In this document: positions 36,575-45,456 of the stretch, piece after piece
Layout of the letters: the number at the start of each line of letters is the position of its first letter
Numbering within the stretch: the stretch's first letter is position 1
Assembly: GCF_004923315.1 (NCBI RefSeq)
Contig: NZ_CP039650.1
Span: 1,501,501-1,565,500, forward strand
Direction of reading: 5' to 3'
Source of the DNA: Azospirillum sp. TSA2s
GTDB lineage: Bacteria > Pseudomonadota > Alphaproteobacteria > Azospirillales > Azospirillaceae
DNA: 64,000 bases
The notes under the pieces: generated by a model
What the model saw: only the letters and a program-made list of their open reading frames with translations
Databases searched by the model: none
What the model was told of the DNA's origin: nothing
Translations under genes and position numbers: made by a program

Positions 36575-37467
36575 CGGCGCTGGCCGATCCGGACACCGCG
36601 CTCGCCGTCTTCGCGGGCGAGCGGGCGCGGCTGCGCGCCCTGGCCTACCGGCTGCTTGGTTCGGTGGCGGAGGCGGAGGACGCGCTGCAGGATGCCTGGC
36701 TGCGCTGGTCCGCGGTGGCGCCCGGCAGCGTCGGGTCGGCCCCCGCCTTTCTGACGACCCTGGTGACGCGGCTGGCGCTCGACCGGCTGCGCTCCGCCCG
36801 GGTGGCGCGGGAGCGCTATTACGGGCTGTGGCTGCCCGAGCCCGAGGTCGCCGATTGGGATGACGGGGCGGAGGACGGGCCAGAGGACGGGGCTGGGTCC
36901 GAGTCGGTGCCGCTGGCGATGCTCCTGCTGCTGGAACGGCTGGCGCCGGACCAGCGGGCGGTCTTCGTCCTGCGCGAGGCCATGGATCTGGATTACGCGG
37001 AGATCGCAGGCATGCTCGGCAAGTCGGTCGAGGCCTGCCGCCAGATCATGCGGCGCGCCCGCGCCCGCATGGCCGAGCCGTCCGCCGCGATGGCCGATCC
37101 GGATGCCGGGCGCCGTCTGGCCGCCGCCTTCGCCGAGGCCAGCGTGCGGCGCGACTATGCCGCCATCGTCGCCCTGCTGTCGGACGACGCCCAGTGGCTG
37201 AGCGACGGCGGCGGGATGGTGCGGACGGCGGTCAAGCCGTTGTTCGGTGCCGACCGCATCGCCCGCTTCCTGATCGGCGTCCAGCGCAAGCGCGCCGTCA
37301 GCTTCCGATTCGTGCCGGTGCGGGTCAATGGCGGGCCGGGGCTGCTTGCCGAGTTGGGCGGGTCGTCGTTCCGCAGCGTGTTGGCCTTCGACGTTGCTGA
37401 CGGCCGGATCCTGCGGGTTTATCAGGTCGCCAATCCGCAGAAGCTGGAGCGGGTGCGGAGCTTTTAA
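36571..37467 (+). CDS. ECF41-family RNA polymerase sigma factor
   Basis: A 298-aa extracytoplasmic-function sigma factor with region 2 (FAGERARLRALAYRLLGS, EDALQDAWLRW), region 4 (LAPDQRAVFVLREAMDLDY, VEACRQIMRRARARM), and a C-terminal SnoaL-like domain. The ECF41 marks are all present: WLPEP in the linker (Trp87), DGGG (Asp212) and NPQKL near the end (Asn288). No anti-sigma factor is linked; in this family the C-terminal domain controls activity. The start is GTG overlapping the CMD stop. Confidence 0.94.
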   Translation: MTALADPDTALAVFAGERARLRALAYRLLGSVAEAEDALQDAWLRWSAVAPGSVGSAPAFLTTLVTRLALDRLRSARVARERYYGLWLPEPEVADWDDGAEDGPEDGAGSESVPLAMLLLLERLAPDQRAVFVLREAMDLDYAEIAGMLGKSVEACRQIMRRARARMAEPSAAMADPDAGRRLAAAFAEASVRRDYAAIVALLSDDAQWLSDGGGMVRTAVKPLFGADRIARFLIGVQRKRAVSFRFVPVRVNGGPGLLAELGGSSFRSVLAFDVADGRILRVYQVANPQKLERVRSF

Positions 37468-37838
37468 GCCGTCGCCTCGTCCAGCCAGCGGTCGAGCGCG
37501 GTCAGATCGACCGGGCGGGGCAGGATGGGGAAGGGCAGGTTCGGCATCCGCGGGCCGGTCATCAGGATGCGCGTCTGCGGATAGAGCATCGCCGCAAGCG
37601 CCGCGGCGCGGTCGCCCTCGTCGCCCTCATGGTCGAGCGGCAGCAAGGCCACGACCGGCGCCTCCGCCCCGATGAGGGTCAGGGCCTCCAGCGCATCGGC
37701 GGTCTGCGAAACCTGGAAGCCGCGGCCGGACAGATGCCCGGCCAGCGCCTCGCGCTGGATGCGGTCGGCATCGGCGACCACGGCGCGGCGCCCGCCGTAA
37801 CCCGGCATCCGGATGTTCGCTTCGATGCTGAAAGCCAC
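37464..37838 (-). CDS. stand-alone receiver-like protein lacking the phosphoacceptor
   Basis: A 124-aa protein with a CheY-type fold: acidic pair region VVADADRIQREAL, then VVALLPLDHEG where Asp is replaced by Pro67 (LLDL expected), a kept Thr (ILMTGP), and Arg for the conserved Lys (LPRPVD). It is degenerate but in a clean frame. Its stop overlaps that of the ECF41 gene (37464-37467), in convergent orientation. No histidine kinase is adjacent. Confidence 0.72.
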   Translation of the reverse strand: MAFSIEANIRMPGYGGRRAVVADADRIQREALAGHLSGRGFQVSQTADALEALTLIGAEAPVVALLPLDHEGDEGDRAAALAAMLYPQTRILMTGPRMPNLPFPILPRPVDLTALDRWLDEATA

Positions 37839-37914
37839 GTTTCCCCTCCGTCCATCATGTTTTTATTATGGACAGAGGGAGTATGCGGATGGTTGGCCGG
37901 GTTGTAAACCGCCG

Positions 37915-38658
37915 CTACCTGTGGTTCGACCTTCGTCGAATACGGACCACTTCGCCCTTGTGCATCAGCGCCAGCATCGGCAGGTCGCTGGGATGGTTGC
38001 CATAGCCCCAGGTGGCGGCGACCGGGCCGTTGCCGGCGATCCAGCCGGTCACCCGCTCCGCCTTGTCCAGGCGCACGCAGTTGGCGGTGCTGAGCCGGCC
38101 GGTCAGCGTGCCGTCCACCACCTCCATGCCCGTCGCCAGCAGGTCGTCCACCTCCAGCCCGCGCAGCAGCGCCGGCATGTAGAGGTCGAGCGCGCCGGTG
38201 GCGACCACCACGCGGCGGCCCTGCCGGCGATGCTCCTTCAGCACGTCGAGCATCGGCTGGTGCCAGCGCACGCGCGGGATCATCCGCTCCGCCGCGGCCA
38301 GCGCGTCGGCCACCGGCAAGCCGCGCAGGGTGCGCTTCAGGTAGATCGCCTTGACCGAGCCCGGAAAATCGCAGCCCGGCCCGCGGCCGCGAACATGGCG
38401 GTGCAGGGCCGACCGGATGGCGTCGGCCAGCGCCAGGGCGGCGCGGCGCCGGCCGATCACCTCGCCGACGAACATCGGCAGGCTGTCGCCATGGATCAGC
38501 GTTCCGTCGAAGTCGAAGAAGGCCACGCCGGCCGGCCCGGAAACCAATGGCCCGGAAACCGGCGAATCGGGAGCCGTCGCCAGCAGCGGCGCGGGCGGCG
38601 TGAGGCTGATCCGGGGCTCGATGCCGCGGGGCGGAACGGACGTCGTTTGCATGACCAT
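37915..38658 (-). CDS. HAD-superfamily subfamily IB hydrolase
   Basis: A 247-aa phosphatase of the SerB-like HAD-IB group. After an unusual Pro-rich N-terminal stretch of about 42 residues come FFDFDGTLIHGDSL (the Asp nucleophile), a helical cap, VVVATGALDLYM, a Lys-bearing LDKAERV, and YGNHPSDLPML (acidic motif IV). The substrate is not clear; relatives act on phosphoserine or phospholipid head groups. The start may lie at 38658 or 38652. Confidence 0.85.
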   Translation of the reverse strand: MVMQTTSVPPRGIEPRISLTPPAPLLATAPDSPVSGPLVSGPAGVAFFDFDGTLIHGDSLPMFVGEVIGRRRAALALADAIRSALHRHVRGRGPGCDFPGSVKAIYLKRTLRGLPVADALAAAERMIPRVRWHQPMLDVLKEHRRQGRRVVVATGALDLYMPALLRGLEVDDLLATGMEVVDGTLTGRLSTANCVRLDKAERVTGWIAGNGPVAATWGYGNHPSDLPMLALMHKGEVVRIRRRSNHR

Positions 38659-38734
38659 GGTTATCCGGCCGCCGCGGGGCGGCAGGCAAGGATTTTCAAG
38701 CGGACTTTGGCCAAGCCGGCCCCGGCAGAGCCGA

Positions 38735-39139
38735 TCAATGCAGCATGGTGGGGCCGCAGGGCGTTTCGAAGAGCGGTCCGTCCTCCGCGCCATCCTCCGA
38801 CCCGTCGTCGGATGCGAAGTCCGGCCCGGCGGTGTCGTCCACCTCCTCCAGCTGGGCGATCAGGTCGCCTGACGCTTCCTCCAGCCCGGCCTTGACGGCG
38901 ATCAGCAGGTTGATGATCTCGCCATTGTCCTGTTCCAGGCTGCGGACCCGCTCTTCCAGCCGGTCGATGCGGCGCAACAGCAGGTCGGACAGGCGGTCCA
39001 GCCGTTCGAGGACGGGGTCGGGACCCGAGCCTGCGGCGTTGGCTGCGGTCTTGGGAATGTCCGGCCCGGCCGTGCTTGGCGGGCTTTCGGGCCGGGCGTC
39101 GGGGCGTCGGTCTTGGCGATTGTCGGGACGATCATCCAT
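38735..39139 (-). CDS. hypothetical coiled-coil protein
   Basis: A 134-aa acidic protein. The first 40 residues are Pro/Asp/Arg-rich and probably disordered. Residues 43-78 form a clear coiled coil (LERLDRLSDLLLRRIDRLEE). The C-terminal part is acidic (DDTAGPDFASDDGSEDG). No known domain is seen. The stop lies 77 bases upstream of the HAD gene start. The ATG at 39139 is chosen; a longer in-frame version begins 87 bases upstream. Confidence 0.65.
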   Translation of the reverse strand: MDDRPDNRQDRRPDARPESPPSTAGPDIPKTAANAAGSGPDPVLERLDRLSDLLLRRIDRLEERVRSLEQDNGEIINLLIAVKAGLEEASGDLIAQLEEVDDTAGPDFASDDGSEDGAEDGPLFETPCGPTMLH

Positions 39140-39334
39140 GGTGCGGCCGGTTCCGGTCAGTGAGGTTTGCTCCTCGCCTAACCTTGGGCCAGCGGCCGGC
39201 AAGGTCCAGCCCGGCACCCGATGCACCCCGCAAGCGATGGCTGCCTGACCCGCCCGTCACGCGTGTGGAGATTCCGGGGAAGGGAGAGTCAGCCGGCACC
39301 CCTTGTGCGCATCGCCAGCAAGTTCCGTATACAG

Positions 39335-39766
39335 TTAAGACTCAGATTTGTCAGTGCGGCGTTTGCGCGGAACACCGTACAGTTCCAACCGATGGCCGAT
39401 CAGGTCATAGCCAAGTTCGCGGGCTATGCTTTCCTTCAGCCGTTCCATTTCATCGTTGGTGAACTCGATCACTTCTCCTGAGTCGACATCGATCAGATGG
39501 TGGTGATGATCGGTTCTGGTCTCTTCGTAGCGTGCACGGCCGTCACCGAAATCAAGCCGGTCGATGACGTGCGCCTCCTCGAACAGCCGCATCGTGCGAT
39601 AGACCGTGGCGATGGAAATGCGCGGGTCGATGGCGGATGCACGGCGGTGCACTTCCTCCACATCGGGGTGGTCCGTCGCCTCCGACAGCACGCGCGAGAT
39701 CACGCGGCGCTGGTCGGTCATCTTCAATCCCTTCTTCACGCACAGTTCTTCAAGGCGCGAGGGCAT
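39335..39766 (-). CDS. fur: Fur-family iron-responsive transcriptional regulator
   Basis: A 143-aa Fur protein. The N-terminal winged helix (MTDQRRVISRVLSEATDHPDV, of which VEEVHRRA and ISIATVYRTMRLFEE are typical) is followed by a dimer and metal domain with DHHHHLIDVDSGEVIEF. The CxxC zinc pairs are absent, as in many alphaproteobacterial Fur proteins. The ATG at 39766 has AGGGGAT six bases upstream; an in-frame ATG at 39772 is too close. It represses iron uptake genes when iron is ample, although the alphaproteobacterial forms can also sense manganese. Confidence 0.92.
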   Translation of the reverse strand: MPSRLEELCVKKGLKMTDQRRVISRVLSEATDHPDVEEVHRRASAIDPRISIATVYRTMRLFEEAHVIDRLDFGDGRARYEETRTDHHHHLIDVDSGEVIEFTNDEMERLKESIARELGYDLIGHRLELYGVPRKRRTDKSES

Positions 39767-40149
39767 GGACATCCCCTGTATTCCTGTCTTTGTTTGATGG
39801 GCGACGCTTCGCCCCTCCGGTCTCCCTGATCCCCGGGACGCCAGCACCAAACGCCGACCGGACGTTCCATCCCGGCCGGCTCTTCGCGGCACCCCGAATA
39901 TCCGAGCAATATACTGTGTTTCGGACGCATTCTCAAACACCCACGCCCCCGCCGGACGGCCGAGCGGAAGATGCTTTGCCGGCCAAAGCCATAGTACTTT
40001 CAGGCTATCGTTCGGCGGGGACGGATGGTTGGAACGGAAACCAATTGCTCATAATCCCCTGCTAGGTTTTGTCGGACGGAGCGCCGTGCAGTCCGGGACG
40101 GCGCCTGATCGGACGTGACCATGCCGGATGGGGAGGGGGAGGAGCCGCA
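39767..40149. other. Divergent intergenic region between fur and the CBS-kinase gene
   Basis: 383 bases with a good minus-strand promoter for fur (39908-39936). The right half has no recognised box for the kinase gene except its strong ribosome site. No ORF with a credible start is seen. Confidence 0.45.
39908..39936 (-). promoter_or_regulatory. sigma70-type promoter of fur
   Basis: On the minus strand TTGAGA (39936-39931), a 17-base spacer, TATATT (39913-39908). The transcript would begin about 135 bases before the fur start. Confidence 0.6.
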
Positions 40150-41361
40150 ATGAAGCCATTCGATGTCCCGCCTCCCGTCCTGAAGAATCCGGCGGAGCCG
40201 GCCATGGACGAGCCTGCCTTCACCGCCGCGGGGCTGGCCGTTCCGGTGCCGCCGCTGACCCTGGACCAGGAGTGTGCCGCCGCGCTCGCCCGCTTCCAGC
40301 GCCAGCCGGAGCTTGCCGCCCTGCCGGTGGTCGACGGCGACGGCCGCGTCGCCGGGCTGCTGGAGCGTGGCCGGCTGCTGCCGGACGGCGGGGGAGAGGG
40401 GGATGGCCGGCGGTTGGTCTCCGCCGCGATGGATCCGCATCCGCTGCTGATCGAAGGGGCGACCCCGCTGGCGGAGATCGGGCGACGGCTGGCCAAGCTG
40501 AAGCCGGCGGCGCTGGTGACGGGATTCCTGGTGGCGGAGCAGGGCCGCTATCTCGGCGTCGGCACGGTGACCGGGCTGATGGCGCGCTCCGCCGAACAGA
40601 CGGAACTGCGCGCCCGCCAGTTGGAGGAGGCGCGCCGGCAGGCTGAGCAGGCGATCCGGGCCAAGACCGCCTTCCTCGCCAACATGAGCCACGAGATCCG
40701 CACGCCATTGACCGCGATGATGGGCTTCGCCGAGTTGCTGGAGCAGGAGGTGCTGGGGCCGCACGCCATCCCGCTCTATCGCGAATACGCCCGCGACATC
40801 GCCGAGAGCGGCCGGCACCTGATGGAGTTGATCAACGACCTGCTCGACCTGTCCAAGGCCGACGCCGACCGGTTGGAACTGGTGGATGGCACGGTGGACG
40901 TGGTGCGGGTGACGATCGGCACGGCGCGGCTGCTGGCCGAGCGGGCGTCGCGCCATGGCGTGAGCATCGCCACCGAGGTGCCGCTGGACCTGCCGCCGCT
41001 GCGGGCGGACGAACGCAAGCTGCGCCAGATGCTGCTGAACCTGCTGTCCAATGCGGTGAAGTTCACCCCGATCAATGGCGTGGTGACGCTCGGCGCCCGC
41101 ATGGCGGCGGATGGCGCCTTGTGGCTGTCGGTGCACGACACCGGCATCGGCATGACCGGGGAGGAACTGGGCAAGGCGCTGGAGCCCTGGGGGCAGGTGG
41201 ACAGCGCGCTGGCCCGCAGCCAGATCGGCACCGGCCTGGGACTGCCGCTGACCAAGCGCCTGATCGAACTGCATGGCGGCCGTCTGGACGTCGTCAGCCG
41301 CCGCGACGAGGGCACCACCATGTCGCTGGTCTTCCCGGCCGAGCGGGTGGGGCGGGGGTAG
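40150..41361 (+). CDS. sensor histidine kinase with N-terminal CBS-like domain
   Basis: A 403-aa soluble kinase. Residues about 45-155 form a CBS-like pair (LPVVDGDGRVAGLLERGRLL, YLGVGTVTGLM). A coiled linker leads to the HisKA domain, FLANMSHEIRTPL (His181), then the ATPase with NLLSNAVKF (N box), DTGIGM (G1) and GTGLGLPL (G2). There is no TM helix, so it senses an intracellular signal, perhaps a nucleotide. No response regulator lies next to it. The ATG follows GGGGGAGGAG. Confidence 0.92.
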   Translation: MKPFDVPPPVLKNPAEPAMDEPAFTAAGLAVPVPPLTLDQECAAALARFQRQPELAALPVVDGDGRVAGLLERGRLLPDGGGEGDGRRLVSAAMDPHPLLIEGATPLAEIGRRLAKLKPAALVTGFLVAEQGRYLGVGTVTGLMARSAEQTELRARQLEEARRQAEQAIRAKTAFLANMSHEIRTPLTAMMGFAELLEQEVLGPHAIPLYREYARDIAESGRHLMELINDLLDLSKADADRLELVDGTVDVVRVTIGTARLLAERASRHGVSIATEVPLDLPPLRADERKLRQMLLNLLSNAVKFTPINGVVTLGARMAADGALWLSVHDTGIGMTGEELGKALEPWGQVDSALARSQIGTGLGLPLTKRLIELHGGRLDVVSRRDEGTTMSLVFPAERVGRG

Positions 41362-41387
41362 AACGGAAAAGCCCCTATCCCGCATTG

Positions 41388-41540
41388 CCCTCTCCCGTCC
41401 CGGGAGAGGGAGGGGACCCGCCGAAGGCGGGGAGGGTGAGGGGTGATCCAAAGATCCCGAACCGCAGGGCTTCGTGCCTAACCCCTCACCCTTCCCATGC
41501 TCCGCATGGGCCCCTTCCCTCTCCCGGGGCGGGAGAGGGA
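41388..41540. repeat. Intergenic palindromic repeat (type A)
   Basis: CCCTCTCCCGTCCCGGGAG at the left faces CTCCCGGGGCGGGAGAGGG at the right, with GGAGGGTGAGGGG / CCCCTCACCCTTCC arms between. It lies between convergent genes. Confidence 0.85.
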
Positions 41541-41559
41541 AACCGTTGCAGGTCGAACC

Positions 41560-43440
41560 TTACGCCAGACCCTTCTCCATCGCGCTTGCCAGACGGCGGG
41601 CGAAGGCGGCGGGGTCGGGCAGGGCTTCGCCTTCGACGATGCGGGCTTGGTCGAGCAGCAGCCAGGCGGCATCCTCCAGCGCGTCGGTGGCGCCGGTGCC
41701 CTTGGCCCGTTCGGCCAGACGTTTGATCAGGGCGTGGGACGGGTTGATCTCCAGGATGCGCTTGCCGACCTCGCCGTTCAGCTGCTTGTGCTGCTTCAGC
41801 AGGCGTTCCAGGTGCATGTCCATGTCATTGTCGTCGGCGACCAGACAGACGGCGCTGTCGGTCAGGCGTTCGGACTTGCGGACATCCTTCACCGCGTCGG
41901 ACAGGGTCAGCTTCAGCAGGGCCAGCAGGTCGGTCAGCTCGCCCTCCGGAGTCTTCTCCTCCGGCTTCTCGGCCTCTTCGCCCTTGATCTTGCCGAGATC
42001 GGCGCCGCCGCGGGTCACCGACTTGAAGGGCTTGCCGTCATAGACGCCGACCGACGGCATCCAGAATTCGTCCACCGGGTCGGTCAGCAGCAGAACCTCG
42101 ACGCCCTTGGCCTTGAAGCCTTCCAACTGCGGGCTGCGCAGCAGGGTGTCGATGTCGTCGCCGCTGATGGTGTAGATGGCGTCCTGGCCCTCCTTCATGC
42201 GGGCGACATACTGTTCCAGCGAGACGAGTTCCTCGCCGGCGGTGGTGCGGAAGCGCAGCAGCTTCAGCAGCTCGTCCCGGTGCTCGTAGTCCTCATAGAG
42301 GCCTTCCTTCAGCACCGCGCCGAAGTTCTCCCAGAAGCTGTCGTATTCGGCCGCGTTCTCGGTGTCCTTGGCCTTCTTCGACAGTTCCGACAGGACGCGC
42401 CGCGTGATGCCGGCCTTGATCTTGGCCAGCATCGGGTTGTGCTGCAGCATCTCGCGGCTGATGTTCAGCGGCAGATCCTCGCTGTCGACCACGCCGCGCA
42501 GGAAGCGCAGATAGGGCGGGATCAGCCCTTCAGCCGCGTCGGTGATGAAGACGCGCTTGACGTACAGCTTCACCCGGTGGGCGCGCTTGGGGTCGAACAG
42601 GTCGAAGGGCTTGGTCGAGGGCACATAGAGCAGGTTGGTGTATTCCAGCGCCCCTTCGGCCCGCCAGTGCAGGGTCAGCCACGGGTCGTCGAAGGCGTGG
42701 CCGACATGGTGGTAGAATTCCTTGTACTGGTCGGCGGTGATCTCCGACTTCGACCGGGTCCACAGGGCCGACGCGCTGTTCAGCGCCTTGGCATCCTCAC
42801 CCTCGCCGAACAGGATCGGGATGGCGATGTGGTCGGAATATTTGCGGACGATGCCGCCGAGCCGGGCCTCGTCGAGATACTCGTCGTCGCCTTCGCGCAG
42901 ATGCAGAACGATCTTGGTGCCGCGCGACAGGCCGTCGGTCTCGGCGATGGTGAACTCGCCCTTGCCATCGGATTCCCAGCGCCAGCCGGTGGCCTCGCCG
43001 GCCTTGCGGGTCAGCACGGTGACCTTGTCGGCGGCCATGAAGGCGGAATAGAAGCCGACGCCGAACTGGCCGATCAGGTTGACGTCCTTCTTGCCGTCGC
43101 CCTTCTCCGCGCCTTCCAGCGACTTCATGAAGGCGGCGGTGCCGGAGCGGGCGATGGTGCCGAGATTCTCGACCAGATCCTCACGGTTCATGCCGATGCC
43201 GTTGTCGGCGACGGTCAGGGTCCGCGCGTCCTTGTCGACCAGCAGGCGGACCTTGAGGTTCGGATCGTCGGCCGAGAGTTCGGGCTGGGTCAGCGCCGCG
43301 TAGCGCAGGCGGTCGCAGGCGTCCGACGCGTTGGAGACCAGTTCGCGCAGGAACACTTCCTTCTCGCTGTAGAGCGAGTGGGCGACGATGTCGAGCAGAC
43401 GGCTGACCTCGGCTTGAAAACTGAGCCGTTCCTCGGTCAT
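41560..43440 (-). CDS. htpG: molecular chaperone HtpG (Hsp90)
   Basis: A 626-aa Hsp90 chaperone. The N-terminal GHKL ATPase has LYSEKEVFLRELVSNASDA (ATP Asn/Glu), DNGIGMN, and GQFGVGFYSAFM. The middle domain and the C-terminal dimer domain follow. The ATG at 43440 gives MTEERLSFQAEV, the family start. It lies between repeat elements at both ends. No obvious heat-shock promoter was found upstream. Confidence 0.98.
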   Translation of the reverse strand: MTEERLSFQAEVSRLLDIVAHSLYSEKEVFLRELVSNASDACDRLRYAALTQPELSADDPNLKVRLLVDKDARTLTVADNGIGMNREDLVENLGTIARSGTAAFMKSLEGAEKGDGKKDVNLIGQFGVGFYSAFMAADKVTVLTRKAGEATGWRWESDGKGEFTIAETDGLSRGTKIVLHLREGDDEYLDEARLGGIVRKYSDHIAIPILFGEGEDAKALNSASALWTRSKSEITADQYKEFYHHVGHAFDDPWLTLHWRAEGALEYTNLLYVPSTKPFDLFDPKRAHRVKLYVKRVFITDAAEGLIPPYLRFLRGVVDSEDLPLNISREMLQHNPMLAKIKAGITRRVLSELSKKAKDTENAAEYDSFWENFGAVLKEGLYEDYEHRDELLKLLRFRTTAGEELVSLEQYVARMKEGQDAIYTISGDDIDTLLRSPQLEGFKAKGVEVLLLTDPVDEFWMPSVGVYDGKPFKSVTRGGADLGKIKGEEAEKPEEKTPEGELTDLLALLKLTLSDAVKDVRKSERLTDSAVCLVADDNDMDMHLERLLKQHKQLNGEVGKRILEINPSHALIKRLAERAKGTGATDALEDAAWLLLDQARIVEGEALPDPAAFARRLASAMEKGLA

Positions 43441-43611
43441 GGGGGCACCTTCGTTGGTTTTGCACGGGTGGGCGTCAAGACGGCGGAGATATGTGAAAGC
43501 GTCTCCGCCGTTCAAGAGGCTTGTGGCGTGCAACCGCGGGAGGTGTGCGGTTAGGTGTCGCGGTGGGGGGGAAGGTTTTGTGGTGGAGGTGGTGAGGTGT
43601 TGGTTGACGAT

Positions 43612-43717
43612 GCCCCCACCTAACCTCCCCCGCTGGGCGGGGGAGGGACTGCCGCCGCTTTTCCACATCAGGACCAGTCTCCTCCCCCGCCCAGCGGGGG
43701 AGGATTAAGGTGGGGGT
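43612..43717. repeat. Intergenic palindromic repeat (type B)
   Basis: CCCCCACCTAACCTCCCCC-GCTGGGCGGGGGAGG at the left and its near complement at the right (CCTCCCCCGCCCAGCGGGGG, then AGGTGGGGG). It sits 11 bases from the next minus-strand stop. Confidence 0.85.
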
Positions 43718-43728
43718 CTAACTTCCCC

Positions 43729-45363
43729 TTACTTCTTCTTCTTCGGCTGTTCCGCCGGGGCCGGGGCCGGTTCGCCGCCGCCGGCCAGCAGCGGGGTCAT
43801 GTCGGCGCCGTTCAGCAGGAGCTGGCCGGCCTCCGTCACCTCGAACTTGTAGCTGCGGACATCGGCGCCGGTGTCGTCCTTGCCGGCCTGACCCATGGCC
43901 TGGACCATCGCCAGACCGCCCAGCAGGTCCTGGGTCTCCTTGTCGGGCTTGGCGCCCGGCGCCGGCTGCATCGCCTTCACCGCGGCGTCGATGCCGCGCA
44001 GCAGGACGGTGGCGCCGCCGGTGACGCCGAAGGCGGCCTGGGTGGCGACCTTGACCGCGCCGGTGGCGGTGCCGGCCGTCGCCGGGGTGTCGAGGTTCAG
44101 CGCGTCGATCCGCAGCTCCGTTCCGGCCTCGCCCATGGCGGTCATCGCCTGCTGCATCACCATCTCGGAGGAGGGCGGCGGCGGGGCGGCCTTGGCCTTG
44201 GCGCCCTTCTTCGGCTGGGTCTCTTCGGCCTCGGCGGCCTTGGCCAGCTCGGTGAAGGCCTTCCACAGGGCGCTGTTCGGCAGCTTGGCGACCGACAGCT
44301 TCATTTCGAAGGCGCGCGGGGTGAAGGCGGCGGGCGCCGGCGACGGCGTCATGGAGAAGTCGCGCGCCTCCATGCCCATGCTGACCGTCGACATCGCCTG
44401 GTCGAGGTCGGTCAGGCCGCTGCGGAAGGCGAGCTGGCCGAGAGAGACCTGGGTGCCGTCCTCGGGATTGACGAAGGACAGGTTGGACAGGCGCATCGCG
44501 CCGCTGATGCCGCCGAACATGCCCTGGAGCTTCGGCAACAGTTCCGCGCTGGTCGGCGCCACGCCCTTGGCGGCGGTCTGTTCCGACAGCTTCTGCAGCG
44601 CGCTGACCTTGGTCAGGTCGACCCGGGTGTAGGTGGCCTCGGCGGTGACGCCGCCGATCTTGACCAACTCCTTCTTCTTCTCGTCCTGCACCGACAGGCC
44701 GCCGAAGGCGAAGGCGGCCGGGCCGCTCCACAGGGTGGCGCCGCCGGTCCCGGCCTCCGGCTTCAGGTCCTGGACCATGGTCATGGAGGCGACGGAAATC
44801 TTGCCCTTGCCGTCGGCGGCGCTGACCGCGATGTCGTTGTAGGCGGCATCGACGGCCAGCAGCGTCTCCAGCGCACCCGACCAGGTGCTGGTGAAGGACT
44901 GCTTGCCGATGGAGATGGTGGCGGCGTCGACATACTCGTCGTTGTCGTCGAGGTTCTGCACCTTGATCGCGCTGGGCAGCGTGATCGCCACGCCATACTG
45001 GCCGTCATCCTTCGGCGTCACCGACAAGAGGACGGTGCCGATGTCGAACAGCGTGCCTTCGGCATCCTCGGCCGACAGGCGGGGCAGGGCGACGTCGTAA
45101 TGGTCGCCGGCCGGCTTGACGGTGGGCTCGCCCTGCCATTCGAAGCCGACGCCCTCGCCATCCTCGCTGGGCGGCGGGAACCAGCGGGGCAGGTCCTTCT
45201 TCAACGAGGCGGCGAGCGCCTTGGCCCCGGCGTCGTCGACGGCGGGGGCGGCCTGGACGGGCGACCAGCCGGCGACCAGCGCCAGCATGCCGCCGGCGAT
45301 CAGGGCGGGCCTCAGGGAACGGACCGGCAGGGCCGGGACGGGCGAAAGACGGCTGAGACGCAT
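43729..45363 (-). CDS. secreted/periplasmic hypothetical protein
   Basis: A 544-aa protein with a clear signal peptide (likely cleaved after VQA, about residue 38). The mature part is beta-rich with regular alternating strands, and resembles the DUF945/DUF2125-type periplasmic proteins in general form (FEWQGEPTVKPAGDHYDVALP). A Lys/Ala/Pro linker lies near residue 410 and the end is a Lys-run (QPKKKK). No catalytic motif is seen. Function unknown. Confidence 0.72.
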   Translation of the reverse strand: MRLSRLSPVPALPVRSLRPALIAGGMLALVAGWSPVQAAPAVDDAGAKALAASLKKDLPRWFPPPSEDGEGVGFEWQGEPTVKPAGDHYDVALPRLSAEDAEGTLFDIGTVLLSVTPKDDGQYGVAITLPSAIKVQNLDDNDEYVDAATISIGKQSFTSTWSGALETLLAVDAAYNDIAVSAADGKGKISVASMTMVQDLKPEAGTGGATLWSGPAAFAFGGLSVQDEKKKELVKIGGVTAEATYTRVDLTKVSALQKLSEQTAAKGVAPTSAELLPKLQGMFGGISGAMRLSNLSFVNPEDGTQVSLGQLAFRSGLTDLDQAMSTVSMGMEARDFSMTPSPAPAAFTPRAFEMKLSVAKLPNSALWKAFTELAKAAEAEETQPKKGAKAKAAPPPPSSEMVMQQAMTAMGEAGTELRIDALNLDTPATAGTATGAVKVATQAAFGVTGGATVLLRGIDAAVKAMQPAPGAKPDKETQDLLGGLAMVQAMGQAGKDDTGADVRSYKFEVTEAGQLLLNGADMTPLLAGGGEPAPAPAEQPKKKK

Positions 45364-45456
45364 CGAGGAACTTCTCCCAGGTACGATTTGGGAGCACGTT
45401 AAGCTTGATACGCGAGGCCGGTCCATGCCCCTGATGGGCCAAAACCCAAGAGGCGG

